Source: Actinomyces johnsonii
GTDB lineage: Bacteria; Actinomycetota; Actinomycetes; Actinomycetales; Actinomycetaceae
Direction: 5' to 3'
NCBI RefSeq assembly: GCF_006546835.1
Contig: NZ_VICB01000019.1
Coordinates: 3,070-67,069 of the forward strand
Length of the DNA: 64,000 nt
Position 1 is the first letter of the stretch. The number at the start of each line of letters is the position of its first letter. Of the stretch, positions 1 through 10,227 are shown piece by piece. The translations under genes and the position numbers were made by a program. The notes beneath the pieces were generated by a model. It did no database searches, was not told where the DNA came from, and worked only from the letters and a program-made list of their open reading frames with translations.

Positions 1-47
1 ACCCGGCCGCGTGACATGCCCCAGATCGTCTGCGGGCCGTGTGGGCC

Positions 48-1490
48 TCAGCCCTTCCGGTGCTCGACGACGTCGACCGGGGCCTTGCCCTGGTCTCCAT
101 CGGAGGAGCCGGAGTCCGGCAGGTGGCTGCCCACCATGTCGGTCAGGCCCGTGCCCACCAGGCTGCGCAGGATGACGTCGAGCTGCTCGACGTTGTTGGC
201 CACGGCCTTGGGCAGTGCCGAAGCGCCCTCGGTGGAGATGATCGACAGGTCGCGCACGCTGGCCAGCGGCTCGCTCAGGGCCCGCGCGATCTCGGGGGCC
301 TTGTCCAGCAGCATCTGGCGGGTGGCGGCGTCGCCGTACTTGGCCAGGGCGTCGGCCTTGTCGCTCATGGCCTTGGCCTCGGCCTCACCGGCGGCGCGGA
401 TCGTGTCGGCCTCGGCCTGACCGCGGGCGGCGATGGCGTCGGCCTCCGCGCGGGCCCTGGCCGCGGTCGCCTTGGCCTCGGCCTCGGCGCGGGCCACGGT
501 GGCCTGGGCCTGGGCCTCGGCGTCCAGGCGGGTGCGCTCGGCCTCGGCCTGTGCGCGCAGCAGCGCCTCGGTCTTGGAGGCCTGGGCCTCCTGCTCGCGC
601 TGGTAGCGGGCCGCATCAGCGGGCTTGCGCACCGTGGAGTCGAGCTCGCGCTCGGTCAGGGAGGCCTTGGCCTCGGCGGCCTCCTGGCCGATGATGGCGA
701 TCTCGCGCTCCTTGGCGGCGCGGGCGATCGGTCCGGCGGAGTCGGCGTCGGCCTGGGCCTTGTCCGTCTCGGCCTTGAGCTGGGCCTGACGCAGGGACAG
801 ATCGCGCTCGCGCTCGGCGATCTGCTGACGCGAGGTGACCTCGGCGTCGCGGGCCTCGCGCTCGGCGTTGGCCCGGGCGATGCGGGCGTCCTTCTCGACG
901 CGCTGCTGCTCGGGCACGCCCAGGGACTCGATGTAGCCGCCGGCGTCGGTGATCTCGGAGACCTGGAGCATGTCGATCTCCAGACCCATGTTGGCCATGA
1001 TGCTCTTGGCGTCGTCGAAGACGTTGCGCTGGAGAGCGTCACGGTCGGAGATGAGGTCGGTGACCGTCATGTGCCCGATGATCGAGCGCAGGGAGCCGAT
1101 GAGCGCCTCCCGGGCGGAGTCAGCGATCGCCTGGTCCGTGTTCTGCTTGCCCAGGAACCGCTTGGCCGCGGCGCGCACCTGCTCGTCGGAGTCACCCACC
1201 TTGACGGCGGCGACGGCGGCCACGTTGACGTTGATCTTGTTCTCGTCCTCGGCGGTGACCTTGAAGCCGATCGTGGTCTGGGTGAAGGGCAGGTACTGGA
1301 TGGACTGGATGACCGGCAGGACGAAGTCGCGCCCACCGGGGTGGATGATCTTGACCGCGCCCCGGTTCGATCCGGAGATCAGACCGGTGAGGTTGGAGGG
1401 GACGACGACGATCCGGCTGAACAGGTAGGCCAGAATCAGGAGCCCGATGATAACGATGACGACGATCGCACCGATGAGTGTTGGATCCAC
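48..1490 (-). CDS. Flotillin-like SPFH-domain membrane protein
   Basis: 480-residue member of the flotillin/FloT family, which scaffolds ordered membrane microdomains. A hydrophobic N-terminal anchor (residues about 5-28) is followed by the SPFH domain and then a long Ala/Glu/Arg-rich coiled coil (about residues 190-400) typical of flotillins. The C-terminus is a short acidic tail. The ATG start directly precedes the anchor. The next gene upstream in the same orientation encodes an NfeD-like protein, the usual genetic partner of flotillins, so the two are probably co-transcribed. What is seen: anchor, coiled coil and pairing. What is inferred: microdomain function. The gene is complete, with its stop 48 bases from the window edge. 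Confidence 0.88.
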   Translation of the reverse strand: MDPTLIGAIVVIVIIGLLILAYLFSRIVVVPSNLTGLISGSNRGAVKIIHPGGRDFVLPVIQSIQYLPFTQTTIGFKVTAEDENKINVNVAAVAAVKVGDSDEQVRAAAKRFLGKQNTDQAIADSAREALIGSLRSIIGHMTVTDLISDRDALQRNVFDDAKSIMANMGLEIDMLQVSEITDAGGYIESLGVPEQQRVEKDARIARANAEREARDAEVTSRQQIAERERDLSLRQAQLKAETDKAQADADSAGPIARAAKEREIAIIGQEAAEAKASLTERELDSTVRKPADAARYQREQEAQASKTEALLRAQAEAERTRLDAEAQAQATVARAEAEAKATAARARAEADAIAARGQAEADTIRAAGEAEAKAMSDKADALAKYGDAATRQMLLDKAPEIARALSEPLASVRDLSIISTEGASALPKAVANNVEQLDVILRSLVGTGLTDMVGSHLPDSGSSDGDQGKAPVDVVEHRKG

Positions 1491-1592
1491 GCTGTGTTCC
1501 TTTCTTTTCGGGGAGGCGGGGTGGGAGGCCGGGGCCGGGGCGGGCGACCGGCAGGAGGCGGATCGATACCGTCACCGGCGTCCGGTGGACGG

Positions 1593-2090
1593 TCAGCTCT
1601 CGATCTGCCCCCAGGGGGTAATGGTGAGGGTGGAGTCTTCGGCGTCGAGCACCCAGGCGCTCTGGCCCGAGTGCATCGGCTCCTCGGAGCGCGCCGGCAG
1701 AGTCAGCTGGTTGCCGCGCGTGATGGCGCGGACCTCGCCGCCGCCGTCCTTCCACCACAGGACGGTGACCCTCTCTCCGACGAGCTCTGCCGCGGTGGGC
1801 GGCGCCGTGTCCAGCGGCATGGTCCGCTTGAGGCGGTTCCACAGCCAGCGCGTGGCCGTCCCCGAGGCGAGCGCCAACGCTGTGGGAACGCCCCACAGCA
1901 CGGCTACCGGCACGGAGGCGGATCCCGACACGGCGGTTATGCCCATGCCGATCGCGCCGAATACGGCCACTGGAAGGGCGAGCACGGGAACCATCCCATC
2001 GGGTAGGAACGCGTCGAGCAGCCCATCGAAGAGGATGCCGACCAGGAGCGTGCCGCAGCCGATGATCGCGCACCAGGCGAAGATGCTCAC
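1593..2090 (-). CDS. NfeD-like membrane protein, flotillin partner
   Basis: A 165-residue protein starting at a GTG preceded by AGAAGGGAG at good spacing; the longer reading frame upstream has no comparable ribosome site. Two or three membrane segments in the first 80 residues (begins VSIFAWCAIIGCGTLLVGIL) are followed by a compact beta-rich region with a GERVTVLWW stretch, as in the OB-fold of NfeD proteins. NfeD proteins pair with flotillins or stomatins and are thought to act in membrane quality control or microdomain assembly. The gene lies about 100 bases upstream of the flotillin gene in the same orientation. Family assignment rests on layout and neighbour; sequence motifs are weak. Confidence 0.72.
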   Translation of the reverse strand: MSIFAWCAIIGCGTLLVGILFDGLLDAFLPDGMVPVLALPVAVFGAIGMGITAVSGSASVPVAVLWGVPTALALASGTATRWLWNRLKRTMPLDTAPPTAAELVGERVTVLWWKDGGGEVRAITRGNQLTLPARSEEPMHSGQSAWVLDAEDSTLTITPWGQIES

Positions 2091-2199
2091 GTCGGCTCCC
2101 TTCTGGGGAAGCCCGACCGGCTTCCCGCATCTGGATTCTGCCACGCGGGTCGCGCCAAGATCCCCGAGACGAGATGGGGAGTAGAACCCGGCGGTCCGC

Positions 2200-4407
2200 T
2201 CAGGCGCCGCGCGCCCGAGGGATCTCGGCGGAGTCCTGCAGGGACGGGGGAGCGAAGGACCATGCCGTCGCGTTCGGTGCGGCGGTGGGCACCGGGGTGC
2301 GGGGAGCCGTCGGAACAGTGACGGTCTCCTGCGTGTCCGGGTCGGTCGTGGGTACTGGGCTCGTCGGCACGGCTGCGCGTGCTGGGGCGGCCGCCGCCCG
2401 GTGGGCTCCGACGGCGCTGGTGGGGACCGCGCCGGCCGCGGCCACGGCGGAGGTCTGCTCGGCCGGCTGGGGCTCGGGGAGGTCGGGCAGGCCTGCCGGG
2501 TCGGGTGCAGGAAGGCCTGCCCGTCCCTGTGCTTGAGCGGGCGCCTGAGCTGTACCGGGGGTTGTGATGATCCCGTAGCCGCCCGTCTCGGCAGCACCGG
2601 CGGCGCGGGCGGACGCGGTCGGTGCTGCGGAGGCCCCGGACGGCTGAGGGCCTGGTGTCACCGTGACGGTACGGGCGGCCACCGCCACAGCTCTCACCGG
2701 TGAAGTGGTCGAGGGCGTGGAGCCCGAACGGGTTCGGGTCGGCCGTGGTTGTGGCTGCGGCCGCGTCGGCTGCTCAGTCGATGCCGCCCGTGAAGCGGGC
2801 GTCCTCGACGCGCCCGGCGCGGTCGACCCGCCCGGCTCGGCTGCGTGACTTCTGGCCGGAGCCGTGGGGAGGGTAGGGGCGCGGACGGCTTCGGTCTCCT
2901 TGGTGCTGGCCGACGCCGTCGGGATGTCGGAGGTCGGAGCCGTCGACGACGGCTCCCAGGACGCTGCCGAGGCCCTCACTGGTGCAGTGGTCGTCGGAGA
3001 GGTCGTCGTCTCGGGCGCTGCGGACGCCGTTCGCGTAGAGGGGACGGGCCGGGACTCCTGAGCGCGACGGCGCCGGGTGATGCGGCTGGGTGTCGGATCC
3101 TCGAAGGCACCGCTTCGGGTTTCGAGCGCCCGATGGCTCGTCGGGATCGTATCGGGCGGTTGAGTCGGGGCCGTGCGAGACGTCGTCTCCGCAGACGGCG
3201 TTTGCCGGGCCGCTGCCGCCTGCACCCGGGCGTCGGCAGAAGAGGCGGCGGATGGGCCATTGAGCGCGTCGGCCTGTGCCTCCTCAACGCTCGCAGCGGG
3301 CGATGGCTCGGTGTCGCTCGGCTGGTCGCCTTGCAGTGGGGCCAGGGGAGCAGGGATGGCTGATGCGGCCGCCGGCTCGTGAGGGGGAGCGAAGGAGGCT
3401 GCTGCGGAACTCATCACGTCAGTCGCCGCAGAAGTCCCGGTGTCCGCCGCGTGCGCCCCTCGATGCCCCGGGCTGAGGGGCGTCCACACGACGCCGGACT
3501 CGGGCAGTGCGGTGGATGCGGTGGTGGATGCGGTCGTCGCCCCGGTCGCCGCCGCGGCCGTTTCGGTCGCCTTCGCCGAGGCCTCCCGCGCGACCCGGCT
3601 CTGGACCCGCCGCGAGCGCCGTCGGTGCCCTCCGGTGCTACTCGCAGCGCCTGCGGAGCTCACGGATCCCGTGGGGGCGGTGGAGTCGGCAAATTCAGCG
3701 GGGCCCGGGTAGTCGGCGGGCTTGACGATGTGGTCGAGGTCGTAGTGGGTAGGATCCTGCCCGGCGTTGCGCAGTACGTCCTCCAGGGGGCTGAGCAGCG
3801 CCAGGCGGAAGGCGGGGTCGACGCAGCGGGCGTTGACCGCGCCCCAGATCTGGTCAGCGGTCAGGGACTCCTCGGAGGAGCCCAGGTCGTTGCGGATCGC
3901 GGTGACCAGGTCGGACTCCAGGCGCGCATAAGCCATGGCGTAGGCGCTGGGCCATGGTGCCTCGGGCCGATGGGTGCGCAGGAGGGCGAAGTTCCGCAGC
4001 GCCCGCAGCACCTCGTCCGAGCCGCCCACGAGCGCTCCCACCCGCAGGCGGTCCAGCGACTCGTTCTGCATCGTCCCCGTCCCTTCGGGGCCCAGCAGGT
4101 GCTTGGAGTCCTCGACGACCTCCTTCAGAAAGATTCGGTAGGCGGCGACGCTGTCGGGAGTCGTGCGCTCCTTGGTCATGGAGCGCAGCCTCTCGGCGGC
4201 ATGGCGCGCTGCCAGACGGGCGGAGCTTGCCTCGGACTGCACCTCGTTGATCCGCGAGATGCTGGCCCGGGAGATCCGCGACGCCTCCTTGAGGGCCAGG
4301 TCCGCGTGCGCCGTCGAGCGCCGCGCGGCGACGACGGCGGCGATGGCGACCAGGATGGAGACGCCGGCTGCGATGGAGGCCACGGCGGCGACAACGGACA
4401 GATCCAT
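2200..4407 (-). CDS. Membrane-anchored hypothetical protein with long Pro/Ala/Thr-rich tail
   Basis: 735 residues from an ATG that starts a clear N-terminal membrane segment (MDLSVVAAVASIAAGVSILV); the frame stays open for 28 codons upstream but without a good ribosome site. Residues about 40-260 look like a folded, helical cytoplasmic domain (Glu/Arg/Ala rich). From about residue 270 to the end the sequence is low-complexity Ala/Pro/Thr/Ser with many Arg clusters, predicted disordered. I do not recognise the family. It stands upstream of the NfeD/flotillin pair on the same strand, about 110 bases away, and could be in the same transcript. The tail gives strong spurious frames on the other strand. 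Confidence 0.7.
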   Translation of the reverse strand: MDLSVVAAVASIAAGVSILVAIAAVVAARRSTAHADLALKEASRISRASISRINEVQSEASSARLAARHAAERLRSMTKERTTPDSVAAYRIFLKEVVEDSKHLLGPEGTGTMQNESLDRLRVGALVGGSDEVLRALRNFALLRTHRPEAPWPSAYAMAYARLESDLVTAIRNDLGSSEESLTADQIWGAVNARCVDPAFRLALLSPLEDVLRNAGQDPTHYDLDHIVKPADYPGPAEFADSTAPTGSVSSAGAASSTGGHRRRSRRVQSRVAREASAKATETAAAATGATTASTTASTALPESGVVWTPLSPGHRGAHAADTGTSAATDVMSSAAASFAPPHEPAAASAIPAPLAPLQGDQPSDTEPSPAASVEEAQADALNGPSAASSADARVQAAAARQTPSAETTSRTAPTQPPDTIPTSHRALETRSGAFEDPTPSRITRRRRAQESRPVPSTRTASAAPETTTSPTTTAPVRASAASWEPSSTAPTSDIPTASASTKETEAVRAPTLPTAPARSHAAEPGGSTAPGASRTPASRAASTEQPTRPQPQPRPTRTRSGSTPSTTSPVRAVAVAARTVTVTPGPQPSGASAAPTASARAAGAAETGGYGIITTPGTAQAPAQAQGRAGLPAPDPAGLPDLPEPQPAEQTSAVAAAGAVPTSAVGAHRAAAAPARAAVPTSPVPTTDPDTQETVTVPTAPRTPVPTAAPNATAWSFAPPSLQDSAEIPRARGA

Positions 4408-4696
4408 GTCCCTATCCTGCCTGGAATCGGCTCGAGAATGCCGCGAAAAAGGACCTCCCCAGATAGTCCCCAGAATGTCTGCGGGACACATTCAGACAAG
4501 TTAGTGCCGACTCTCACATTCGGGAGGCTTTCAGTCGGTGAGTGGCGGTACTGGCGCTGGCGCTCCATGCGCCCCCGGCGCTTCGAGGCGCATCCGTTCC
4601 CATGAGACCGCTGTGACCTGCACCGATGTGCACGAACTCGAGTCCTTGGGACCTCTGGCGGTATGGGACGGCCGGCAGCACGGTAGCGTCGCCGTT

Positions 4697-5722
<1,026 letters not shown>

Positions 5723-5790
5723 GGACCTGGCACAATCGGTTCGCCCGCGGTTCGTGCGGGCGCCCCGGAGGGAACTGAAGGAGGAGTGAG

Positions 5791-6461
<671 letters not shown>

Positions 6462-6462
<1 letters not shown>

Positions 6463-6950
6463 TGCCCGTGAACCCCGCAAACCCTGCCGGCCCTGCGACG
6501 ACTTCTGGGACGGCGCAGTCGAGCGGCGCCCCGGTGAGCGTCGGCATCGTCCTGGTCTCCCACTCCCGTTCCCTGGCAGAGTCCGCCCTCGACCTGGCGC
6601 GCCGACTCATCGTGGCCGTCGACGTCCCCGTCGAGCTCGCCGCAGGGCTGGCCGACGGCGCGCTGGGCACCGATCCCGGCCTGATCGTCTCCGTCGTCGA
6701 GCAGCTCGTCGCCCGGTGCGCCGGTGTCCTGGTCCTGGCGGATCTGGGCAGCGGGATCATGAGCGCGGAGATGGCCCTCGAGATGCTCGACCCGGCCGTG
6801 GCAGAACGGGTTCGGCTCTCCGCGGCGCCCTTCGTTGAGGGTCTGCTGGGCGCCTACGGCGCAGCCGGGATCGGCAAGGACCTTGAGGCGGTGGTCGCCG
6901 AGGCCGACGGCGCCGCCGAGGCCAAGCGCTCCCAGGTCGCTGCCCTCTGA
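6462..6950 (+). CDS. dhaM: PTS-dependent DHA kinase phosphotransferase subunit DhaM
   Basis: 162 residues with only the EIIA-man-like domain, as in other Gram-positive bacteria; there are no fused HPr or EI modules. It accepts phosphate from HPr on His34 (VSHSRSLAES) and phosphorylates the ADP in DhaL. The first 25 residues are a Pro/Ala/Thr-rich extension before the domain starts at VGIVLVSHS. The ATG overlaps the dhaL stop; a GTG three bases earlier is the only alternative. Last gene of the operon, convergent with ktrA. Confidence 0.93.
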
Positions 6951-6970
6951 CGCCCTCTGAGAGCCTCTTG

Positions 6971-6999
6971 GAGCGGCGCTGAGTTACACCGTGCCGCTC
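6971..6999. terminator. Possible bidirectional hairpin between dhaM and ktrA
   Basis: GAGCGGC and GCCGCTC form a 7-bp stem around a 15-base loop in the short gap between convergent genes. It touches the ktrA stop codon and has no T-run, so it is weak. Confidence 0.3.
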
Positions 7000-7666
7000 A
7001 TGCGCGGTTGGCGAAGCGCTCCAGGAGGGCGGCGTCTCCGCCGACGACGAGCACGTCCTCGGCCGAGACCAGCGTATCCGGGGTGGCGTACTCGAAGGGC
7101 TCGCCCGGGCTCATCAGGCCGAAGACCGTCACCCCGTAGCGCGAGCGCACCTTGGACTGTCCGATGGTGAATCCGTGCAGCTCCATGGGCGGACGCATCT
7201 TGACGATGGTGAAGCCGCTCTTCTCCATCTCGATGTAGTCGAGCATGCGGCCCGAGACGAGGTGGGCGGCGCGCTGCCCGGCGTCGAACTCGGGGTAGAC
7301 GACGTGGTGGGCGCCGATACGCCGCAGGATGCGGCCGTGGGCCCGGGAGATCGCCTTGGCCCAGATCTGGGGGGTCTCCAGATCCACGAGGTTGCCGGTG
7401 ATGAGGACGGAGGCCTCCAAGGAGGTCGCCACCCCTACGACCGCCGTGCCGAACTCGGTGGCGCCCAGCTGCTCGAGGGCCTCCACGTCCGTGGCATCGG
7501 CCTCCACCAACGGGATGCGGCCGGTCCACTGGCGCACGATCGCGGGATTGGCCTCCACGGCCAGGACCTCGCGCCCCAGCCGGTCCAGGGTCGCGGCGAC
7601 GGCGGAGCCGAAGCGCCCCAGCCCTATGACGAGCGTGGAGTCGGTGCGCGAGGGCGGGGCAGGCAT
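6998..7666 (-). CDS. Potassium uptake regulatory subunit (KtrA/TrkA type)
   Basis: 222 residues. N-terminal RCK/TrkA-N Rossmann domain with the nucleotide motif LVIGLGRFGSAVA at residues about 12-24, followed by the acidic VEAN and VEADATD segments, then a TrkA-C domain in the last 80 residues. Such cytoplasmic proteins form rings that gate KtrB/TrkH channels in response to nucleotides. The matching membrane subunit is encoded on the same strand about 2.5 kb away, beyond an MFS/TetR pair, so the two-subunit system is split. The ATG at the frame's start fits the family length. Confidence 0.88.
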   Translation of the reverse strand: MPAPPSRTDSTLVIGLGRFGSAVAATLDRLGREVLAVEANPAIVRQWTGRIPLVEADATDVEALEQLGATEFGTAVVGVATSLEASVLITGNLVDLETPQIWAKAISRAHGRILRRIGAHHVVYPEFDAGQRAAHLVSGRMLDYIEMEKSGFTIVKMRPPMELHGFTIGQSKVRSRYGVTVFGLMSPGEPFEYATPDTLVSAEDVLVVGGDAALLERFANRA

Positions 7667-7706
7667 GAAGTCTCCTGAGGTCGGCCGTTGGACGGTGAGC
7701 CCTACG

Positions 7707-9341
7707 CTACCGCGTGCGGCGGCGGCGCAGGCTCAGGCCGATCCCACAGGCGACCAGCAACGCTGCGGCCCCGGCCAGGATCCAGGCCATCATCGTGAAG
7801 CCGCCGGCGTAGGCCTCGATCCGGGCCCGGTCGATGAGCTGGGCCTTGAGGGCCTCGATGATCTGTTTGCCCGCGGGCGACTGGGGCAGGGCCCGGGCCC
7901 GCATCATCGCCTCCATGGCGGCGGCCCTGACCTCTTCGGTGTGGTCGGCCACGTAGTCCTCGGCGTGCTGGGTGGCGTAGGAGGTCATGAGCGCGACCCC
8001 GAAGGATCCTCCGATCTGCTGGGCGGCGCTCAGGATCGCCGAGGCCAGCCCGGTCCGCTTGGCTTCCACCCCGCGGGTGCCGGAGTTGAAGGTGACCGGC
8101 ATCGTCAGCCCCAGGCCGATGCCGAAGACGATGAGGCCGGGCAGGGCGACCTGGGAGTAGGTCGAATCCGTCGTCATGCGCGAGAAGATGAGGAAGGAGC
8201 CGGTCAGGACCGCCAGCCCCAGCGGCAGAGTGCCGCGCGCTCCGAGCCTGGGCACGATGACGCGCCCGGCCGGGATGGCGGTGGCCACCAGGGCGGCGAC
8301 CATAGGTAGGAAGACCACTCCGCTCTTGAAGGGCGAGTAGCCGAAGTGGTTCTGCATGTAGTAGGTCAGGTAGATGATCGCCCCCATCTGGGCGGCCCCG
8401 GCGATGAACTGCGCGGCATAGGAGGCGGCCCGCACCGGCATCGCCATCATCGACAGGGGCAGTACCGGGCGGCTCGCGAAGCGCTCGCGGACCACGAACA
8501 GCACCGCAGCGACGCCGCCGAACGCAAGCCAGGTGACGGTCGACGTCGCGGTCCAGGAGGTCTGCTGAGCCCGGTCGAGCCCATAGACGGCGCTGAAGCA
8601 GGCCCCGCAGCCTAGGACCAGGCCGGTCAGGTCGTCGTAGATGCGCGAGCCGCGGTCGCGCTGGTCGGCCGGCGGCAGGCTGCGCTGCCCGATGAGCAGG
8701 GCCGCAGCGGCCAGGAAGATGTTGATGTAAAGCGCCCAGCGCCAGCTGAGCCAGTCGGTCAGGGCCCCGCCGACGAGTAGCCCGACAGCCGCCCCCAGCC
8801 CGCCAGTGGCGCCGAAGATCGCGAAGACCCGCTCGCGCTCGGTGCGCTCGGTGAAGGTGACGTTGAGCAGCGACTGCGAGGTGGGGGCCAGCAGTGCCCC
8901 GAAGCAGCCCTGGGCGACCCGGGCGACCAGTAGGACGGGGAAGGACGTCGCCATACCCGCCGCCAGGCTGGCCACGCCGAAACCGACCAAGCCGATCTGG
9001 TAGGAGCGGCGAATGCCCGCCACGGCGCAGAGCCTGCCGCCGAAGAGCACCAGGCCGCCGAAGGCCAGGCTGTAGCCGGTGACCGTCCAGGGGCTCTGGG
9101 ACACGGTCATTCCCAGGTCCTCCTGCATCCGCGGCAGGGCGATCGCGATGATCGTCAGATCCAGGACGATCATCAGCTGGGTGAGGACGGCGCTGACCAT
9201 GACCGCGCGGCGGTTGGGGCGTCGCTGCTGAGAAGAGGGGGCCGACGACGGTGCTGAGGAGGGCGCCGAGGGCTTCGGTGCCGCCTCCCCCTGTGCCTGC
9301 TCGCCGCGCTCCTTGAGGGCGGACTTCAACGTGGATGTCAT
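7707..9341 (-). CDS. MFS drug exporter, DHA2 (EmrB/QacA) family
   Basis: 544 residues with about 14 predicted membrane helices, the number typical of DHA2 proton-driven multidrug exporters. After a charged, low-complexity cytoplasmic start come RAVMVSAVLTQLMIVLDLTI (first helix), a motif-A-like loop (GGRLCAVAGIRRSYQIG) and LLVARVAQGCFGALLAPTSQ (helix 4 region). The ATG is preceded by GGAGG at 8 bases; a start six codons earlier is possible but poorer. The gene is divergent from a TetR regulator with palindromic sites between them, so it is most likely repressed by that regulator. The substrate is unknown. Confidence 0.9.
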   Translation of the reverse strand: MTSTLKSALKERGEQAQGEAAPKPSAPSSAPSSAPSSQQRRPNRRAVMVSAVLTQLMIVLDLTIIAIALPRMQEDLGMTVSQSPWTVTGYSLAFGGLVLFGGRLCAVAGIRRSYQIGLVGFGVASLAAGMATSFPVLLVARVAQGCFGALLAPTSQSLLNVTFTERTERERVFAIFGATGGLGAAVGLLVGGALTDWLSWRWALYINIFLAAAALLIGQRSLPPADQRDRGSRIYDDLTGLVLGCGACFSAVYGLDRAQQTSWTATSTVTWLAFGGVAAVLFVVRERFASRPVLPLSMMAMPVRAASYAAQFIAGAAQMGAIIYLTYYMQNHFGYSPFKSGVVFLPMVAALVATAIPAGRVIVPRLGARGTLPLGLAVLTGSFLIFSRMTTDSTYSQVALPGLIVFGIGLGLTMPVTFNSGTRGVEAKRTGLASAILSAAQQIGGSFGVALMTSYATQHAEDYVADHTEEVRAAAMEAMMRARALPQSPAGKQIIEALKAQLIDRARIEAYAGGFTMMAWILAGAAALLVACGIGLSLRRRRTR

Positions 9342-9357
9342 CGCGAACCTCCATAGC

Positions 9358-9425
9358 AAAATGATCGTTTTCGTTTGCGCTCGGGAGTCTAGGTTCGCCG
9401 CCGTCAGCAGTCAACAACGATCGTT
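9358..9425. promoter_or_regulatory. Candidate TetR operators between MFS and tetR genes
   Basis: The 121-base divergent spacer contains two GATC-centred palindromes: AAAATGATCGTTTT (first 14 bases of the span, one mismatched pair) and the perfect AACGATCGTT at its end. Both share the GATCGTTT-CG core and lie at the two promoters, as expected for a repressor controlling exporter and itself. Inference from symmetry and position. Confidence 0.6.
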
Positions 9426-9462
9426 TCGATTTGGAGTGTTCTGAGTCGCTTATCCTGAACTC

Positions 9463-10167
9463 ATGCCACGAGTGACCGCCGCTCATCGGAGACGTCAGAG
9501 AGTCCGAATCCTGCAGGCTGCCGAAGAGTGCTTCGCCCGCAGCGGCTTCCAGGCCGCCTCCATGGATGAGGTCATTGCCGCAGCCGGGATGTCGTCGTCG
9601 ACCGTGTACCGCTACTTCCCCGAGGGCAAGCGCTCTCTCATGCGTGAGGTGTTGACCCGGCGGATGGGCCCGCTCGTCGAGCGGATCAGACAGCTCGCTG
9701 AGTCCGAGGCACTGCCCGACTTCAAGCAGGGATTCATCGAGACGCTCGTCCTGCTCAATTTCGAGCACGACGACGTCGAGCAAGATGCCGTCGAGACCGC
9801 CTCAGGGCGGGCCTCCGCTCGGCGAGGCGAGGTCCGCCAAGATGCTGACGACGTCGAACTGAGCGCCTGGGCGCCACTGGCCTATCACGCCTGGGGCGAG
9901 CTGACTCGTGATCCCGAGATGCGCGTCATGGTCCAGGAGAACTACTACGATATCCGCAGTGGCCTCGTCCACCTGTGCCGCAACGGGCAGAGGGCTGGAA
10001 CGATCTCCGCTCGCTTGAACCCCGAGCAGCTGGCCTCCCTGATCCAGAGCGTGTCCTTCGGTCTGATCGTCGAGCAGCTCATCACTGGCCGCGCGGATGT
10101 GGATAGTGCGGCCGCGACCCTCGGACACCTGCTCGCCCCGGACGGGCCGGAACCCGAGGCGAGCTGA
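9463..10167 (+). CDS. TetR-family transcriptional regulator
   Basis: 234 residues. The N-terminal helix-turn-helix is clear: RRQRVRILQAAEECFARSGF, then SMDEVIAAAGMSSSTVYRYF, the standard TetR DNA-recognition layout. The C-terminal half is the ligand and dimer domain and carries a short Arg/Asp-rich insertion near residue 120. Divergent from the MFS exporter gene and therefore probably its local repressor, released by an unknown drug-like ligand. Confidence 0.92.
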   Translation: MPRVTAAHRRRQRVRILQAAEECFARSGFQAASMDEVIAAAGMSSSTVYRYFPEGKRSLMREVLTRRMGPLVERIRQLAESEALPDFKQGFIETLVLLNFEHDDVEQDAVETASGRASARRGEVRQDADDVELSAWAPLAYHAWGELTRDPEMRVMVQENYYDIRSGLVHLCRNGQRAGTISARLNPEQLASLIQSVSFGLIVEQLITGRADVDSAAATLGHLLAPDGPEPEAS

Positions 10168-10227
10168 TCGTTCCCGCTGGTGTTTGCGGGCCGCTGGGGC
10201 GAGCGAGTGCGGAATCGGCCGGCGGCG

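Noticed and set aside
39-2006. Long Gly/Leu/Val-rich plus-strand frame of 655 codons
   Set aside because: Antisense shadow of the flotillin gene; low-complexity translation and no ribosome site, while the minus strand gives a clear flotillin.
7702-9783. 693-codon minus-strand frame overlapping the exporter gene
   Set aside because: Shifted frame of the MFS gene with Arg/Pro/His-rich translation; it also runs into the divergent promoter and tetR.
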